Assembly: GCA_016800925.1 (NCBI GenBank)
Contig: JABCPU010000088.1
Span: 124,001-188,000, forward strand
From: Suillus spraguei
Taxonomy: Eukaryota > Basidiomycota > Agaricomycetes > Boletales > Suillaceae
DNA: 64,000 nucleotides
Direction: 5' to 3'
The position numbers and the translations under genes are program-made. This document shows positions 60,066-64,000 of the stretch, piece by piece; the stretch's first letter is position 1, and each line of letters opens with the position of its first letter. A model generated the notes under the pieces. It had not been told where the DNA came from and ran no database searches. It saw only the letters and a program-made list of their open reading frames with translations.

Positions 60066-62199
60066 TCATTCAGTCAACCAATTCTGCTCATTCATGGCCT
60101 GATCATATGCAATGCGAGCGTCCTCCAAGAGTTGTCTGATAAGTTCTCTGTCAGCTTGTCCAAACGTTTCTTCGTCACTGCTGTCTATCTTGAGTAAATC
60201 ATGGCAAGTGTCTCGACTGCCATCGCGCTTTCTCATTACCTCCAAGACCTTCTCCTTCCATGCAATCCATACTGGCGTATTATTCGGCATGAAATTGCGG
60301 ATAATATCTTCTGGTTCGAAACCTAGTCGCTTCCATTCTGATTCTGCAAAAACACCAGGAGGCTGGAGCATTAGGCATGCGAATACGGCGGCAGTTGTTC
60401 TCGTGCCAAAGACGAACGTCTGTATATGCTTTTCTTCCAGACGAAGTTCTCTTAGGATCACTTGTTGCTGGATATACTCGTTGTCAATCGAGGACAAGTA
60501 CAAGTTGTATGCCCACGAAAATGCGAAAGATATCAGGAACATGATTTGACCACCGAATTTGCCTTGGGAGATGAGGAGCAGTTGAAGGAGGAGTTGGATA
60601 ACGAGGAGGAACGAACACAATCCAATGGCGTTGTACTCATCTCTGATGGGCTTTGTAGGTGTGGCAGGCTGCGTTTGACGCCGGCAACCTGCGTTTGAGG
60701 AGCGGCAGCCTGCATTTGAGGAGCAGCAACTTGCATTTGAGGTGTGGCAGTCTGCACATTTTGACCATTTTCCGCATCGTTATTGCGGTCGGATTCTATT
60801 CTGTCTCCAGGAGCAGAGCGCTTCCTTTTTTCGCTCCTGCTCTTCCACCTAATTAAGGAGTTATATTCAAGAACGAACTTGCCCCTCGTGATCGTGGCGA
60901 CGTCTTCCTCCTTCCCAAACAGGAGGACGATGTTATCTCCATCCATCAGCATTCCGTCTCCAGGCGGAGCCGTAGATGCTGAATTCACGCCTTGCAGCAC
61001 TAAACGTGCCGACCCTATGACCACGGAGAATATGCCGTTTGAGACGATTCCCAGAAGAATCATCGAAAAGCAGAACCAGTCTAACATGCATACACAGAGT
61101 ACACATGCGGTGATGCTAACGAACATTGGTATAATTGCAAAGAGCGCGTGACGCCCGCTGCGAGGTGGGATCGTGCGAGCCGGTTCTTCATTGGGCAGTG
61201 TCAGATTTGGCTGGTCATTGGGCGGCGGCTGCATCTGCGTTTGATCTGGCTCCTCATTTGGCAGCGGCTGCGTCTGATCCTGCTGCTCATTGAGCGGAAG
61301 CAGTGCCTGGTCTAGTTGCTCATCGAGTGGGGGTTGCGTCTGATCCGACTGCTCATTGAGCGGGGGCTGCGTCTGCGCCTGATCTGGCTGCTCATTGGAC
61401 GGCACCTGCGTTTGATTTGACTGCTCATTAAGCAGCGCCTGATCTGGCTGCTCATTGTGCAGCGGCAGCGGCTGCGCCTGATCCAGCTGCTCATCAGGCA
61501 GCGACTGCGTTTGATTTGGCTGCTCATTAGGCAACGTCTGCGTCTGATCCGGCTGCTCATTGTGCAGTGGCTGCGTCTGATTTGGCTGCTCGTTGGACGG
61601 CGCCTGATCTGACTGCTCATTGTGCAGCGGCGGCTGCATCTGATTCGGCTGCTCATTGAACGGCGGCTGTGTCTGCGCCTGATCCAGCTGGACATTAGGC
61701 AGCTGCGTTTGATTTGGCTGCTCGTTGGGCGGCGTCTGCGTCTGATTCAGCTCCTCTTTCTTGAAAATGCGCTGCGTCTTGATGATGGTCACTTTATTCT
61801 GTTTCGTGATTCTTTTTCCTTCCACCTGGGTTCCTAGCTCCTCCTTGCTTATCTGCATTATCAAATATGCAAGATGTCCGGTGTACTGCAAAACGGATCC
61901 AGATCTAGAGGCGACATATTTCGGGCCCTGCTTGCCATCGAGCTCGAAGCACTTTGCAGGTTCTTCATCGGGTCCGGGGAAGAGCCCATCCCAGAAACGG
62001 GATTTTGCAAGCTTTCCAAACTTCTTCCCCACATTCCAGCTGCCGGGAGAGTTGTACCATCCCATCCATTTTCTGTACTTGTAGTGATGGATGGTCTGTA
62101 TAGCGGAGATGGCTTCATCGCCCCCGAAAAACCTGCGACGCCGGATACGTTGAGGGAAAATTTGCCAGGATGGATTTCAATGAGAGCTTTTGGGAACAT
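60066..62199 (-). pseudogene. Membrane-family paralogue F with a long Gln/Asn repeat insert; two frameshifts
   Basis: Reads leftward from ATG 62199. The N-block is broken: SLNVSGVAGF is followed by a missing T at about 62127-62131, after which GWYNSPGSWNVGKKFG, KSRFWDGLFPGPD and GHLAYLIMQISKEE are open in another frame. Next comes an approximately 190-residue insert of NEQPDQTQ-type repeats, then hairpin 1, PPGDGMLMDGDNIVLLFGKE, and a charged loop ending in AAPQMQ repeats. A second shift near 60688 precedes DEYNAIGLCSFLLVIQ and the family C-terminus (NFMPNNTPVWIAWKEKVLEVM ... LLEDARIAYDQAM), which stops at 60066. Each shift is a single base, so the gene may be recently lost or misread. Confidence 0.82.
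61170..61760 (-). repeat. Minisatellite coding NEQPDQTQ-type repeats in paralogue F
   Basis: About 16 imperfect units of 24-48 bases, each with gctcattg/gctcattag on the plus strand, encode N-E-Q-(P/S/L)-(D/N)-Q-(T/A)-Q with Pro/Leu spacers. The insert lies in the hydrophilic loop between the N-block and the first membrane hairpin, where D has a Lys/Glu insert and B and C have none. Confidence 0.88.
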
Positions 62200-63497
62200 G
62201 ACATGTATGTTGCGGCTGATTTCTGCTCTTTTAAGTGGCGTACTTGACGGGGTGCTATTCCAGGCACCGTGCTATCTAGGCACCGTGGCATCCGAACCTA
62301 GTCTGCAAAGTGCAAAGCATGGCAAATGGCATCCGAACTAATGTCTTCGCATCGGCACTCCGAAAATTGAAATGGAATGATGAAGATCCAAGTTCTTCGA
62401 CTTCTTGGTACATACTTAACAACTTATTCAGATCTTCTTCAAACCCTGGCGGTGCCTAAGCGAAAAGAAGTCTAGAGTCTAGACACCCGCCCATTCATAA
62501 TGAAAAGACCCCAGACTGTGCTCAACATCTTCGCTTCAAATTAATGTTACAGCCCTCATTATATAATCATCAACCGTGGCTGCAGTCGGCTCCCCCCACC
62601 GCCCGCTACCGTCTTTTTTCATTAACGTCTATCATTTGTTACTTGACAGGACGCTTCCTGTTGCTGACATGGCAATTAAACTTCGTTCGAATGTTATGTG
62701 AACTTTATCCTAGCATGTAGTACATCAATGAATACAGGAGTAGTCTTATACAAGAGTGCAGCCGCGAGTGATCAAATAAAGCCTTGAGTCCCCGGAGCAG
62801 GATGAGAAATTCGGAAAGCTATAGAACAATTGAATTTGATGTGATGAAGTGCGTATATAAAAGGGGAGCTTTACTTGGGAGTTAGAAGAAGGGGGCGCTA
62901 AGCAAAAGATGGGTAACTTGGTACATGACCGCGAAACCTGCTCGAGGCTGTTGATTGAGTAGATTGATATTTCATCCACACAACGCACCGTCGAGAGTAC
63001 TGAACCGCAAGATGGGAACCCAGACGAGGTGAGGTGTCCGTTGCCTGCAGGTTGTGCCACCGAATTTTGGGTGACATCCCAGCGCTGCGATAGGGTTTTA
63101 AAAATTGAACGGTGTGAGTGTTAATGCCTATGGCCCGCATTGACAAGTCATGCTTCTCATGATCAACGTAAGTATAAGTGGAATGACAATCATGAGTGCC
63201 TTGAATGCTCACATACCGCTCTATTCTTTGCCACCGTTGAGTCACAGGTAATACTAAACAAAACTCCTTGTCAGTGTTTGAACTCTGTTATTAATATAAA
63301 TGCTACACTGTACCGCTAGTACTAGGATGGCAATAACAACTCTGCCGCTCATCTCAGGCTGCTGATGTGCACATTGCCAGTGGTTATATCCTGGCTGGCG
63401 ACTTAGTGACTATGTCTGTGACAGAGTATTATGAAGACAATACACTGACTCGCAAAGGGCATTAGGAGCGCTAGAATATTTTCTTTCTCAAAAAGGC
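62200..63497. promoter_or_regulatory. Upstream region of paralogue F and intergenic DNA
   Basis: ctgctcttttaa at 62223-62234 is the inverse of the TATA-like 12-mer upstream of D. No gene is seen in the rest. Confidence 0.4.
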
Positions 63498-63522
63498 GCC
63501 ATCATTTATGCGAACAGCTGTA
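63498..63522. repeat. Possible end fragment of a Tc1/mariner relative
   Basis: gccatcatttatgcgaacag then ctgtaa resembles the right end of the 51466-52455 element (gccatcctttatgcaaagag, then ctgtaaa). The partner end was not found. Confidence 0.3.
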
Positions 63523-63527
63523 AGTTG

Positions 63528-63637
63528 CATCAGCAAAACACTTATGTACTATACAGGGAAGTCCCCCTATGTACAATGCTGTGCAGTGCTGCACAGCACT
63601 GGAGATAGGGGGACCTCACATTTGGGTTTTGCTGATG
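63528..63637. mobile_element. MITE-like imperfect hairpin (110 bp)
   Basis: Outer arms catcagcaaaac (63528-63539) and gttttgctgatg (63626-63637) are perfect inverses. Inner arms gtccccctat (63561-63570) and atagggggac (63605-63614) are also perfect inverses, with a further pairing tgctgtgcag / ctgcacagca at the centre. Confidence 0.6.
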
Positions 63638-63814
63638 TGGGCTGTATATGGCTGCCATGAATGTATTGAATTTCAATCAAGGTTCGCGACTTCTTTGGCC
63701 CGTTTGATATAAATATTTTACTCTTGAGTACTTGGATGATTTCAAAATTCCTAATCTGTGACATTTGAGTGACATAAATACTAAGTCATTCTCTAATCCA
63801 AAGTTAGCCACCAC

Positions 63815-64000
63815 TCAGTACTCATCTTTCATGACAAGATCATATGAAGTACGAGTGTCCTCTAACAGATATTCGAGAAGGCATTGTTCATCCTCCCTGA
63901 ACTGGTTTTTCCCCTCCTCGCTCATCTGAGACTGGAATAAACTGCAGCAAGCATTTTGGCTGCCATTCAAGTTGCAACTTCTCATTACCTCCAAGACCTT
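63815..64000 (-). CDS. Membrane-family paralogue G, C-terminal 61 residues (runs off the window)
   Basis: Starts at the right edge with KVLEVMRSCNLNGSQ, nearly the same as D's RVLEVMRSRNLNGSQ in the restored frame. It ends LLEYLLEDTRTSYDLVMKDEY and TGA (63815-63817). It lies in the same orientation as F. Most of the gene is outside the window. Confidence 0.8.
   Translation of the reverse strand, partial: KVLEVMRSCNLNGSQNACCSLFQSQMSEEGKNQFREDEQCLLEYLLEDTRTSYDLVMKDEY

Noticed and set aside
32792..62199. Secondary-metabolite gene cluster
   Set aside because: No polyketide synthase, peptide synthetase, terpene cyclase, P450 or tailoring enzyme is visible.

Overview
The window looks like genomic DNA of a filamentous basidiomycete fungus, most likely an Agaricomycete. 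Housekeeping genes are cut by many introns of about 45-60 bases with GT..AG ends. Two HET-domain genes and DIRS-, hAT- and Tc1/mariner-type transposons are present. The window has three zones.

Zone 1 (1-8.5 kb) is a conserved housekeeping block: the 3' part of VAC14 (+), a tyrosine phosphatase-like gene (-, with a frameshift at its catalytic loop), and MCM6 (+). The last two are divergent and share a promoter region that carries an ACGCGT (MCB) box on the MCM6 side.

Zone 2 (8.5-24.7 kb) is one 16.1-kb nested transposon between MCM6 and a formin gene. The outer element is a degenerate hAT transposon with a perfect 17-bp terminal inverted repeat and a perfect 8-bp target duplication (cgcccaac). 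It contains a 472-bp solo LTR with its own 5-bp duplication (cagaa). Next to its right end it contains a giant palindrome: two head-to-head copies of a DIRS-type, tyrosine-recombinase retrotransposon (arms 14900-19679 and 19843-24619) around a 163-bp spacer. The arms differ mostly at former CpG sites and carry different inactivating lesions.

Zone 3 (25-64 kb) starts with the formin (GBD/FH3, FH1, FH2, DAD). It continues as an accessory region holding a family of paralogous multi-pass membrane proteins that I cannot assign to a named family. There are three apparently intact copies (32.8, 41.8 and 45.1 kb), one copy with a frameshifted C-terminus (46.9 kb), two decayed full-length copies (56.4 and 60-62 kb), one relic (43.5 kb) and one copy running off the right edge. 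Two HET-domain genes with matching architecture lie among them (35-37 kb and 53-55 kb), as do a nucleoside hydrolase and the THO-complex WD40 gene TEX1/THOC3. A 745-bp tandem array of tRNA-Leu-like units, a Tc1/mariner element inserted in a relic of the TEX1 3' end, and small foldback elements fill the gaps.

The VAC14, MCM6, TEX1 and formin products act in unrelated core processes. The clustering of HET genes with a fast-decaying, expansion-prone membrane-protein family suggests a birth-and-death locus, possibly for non-self recognition; this last point is inference. Several genes show isolated single-base frameshifts, often in simple repeats. Some may be sequencing errors rather than biology.
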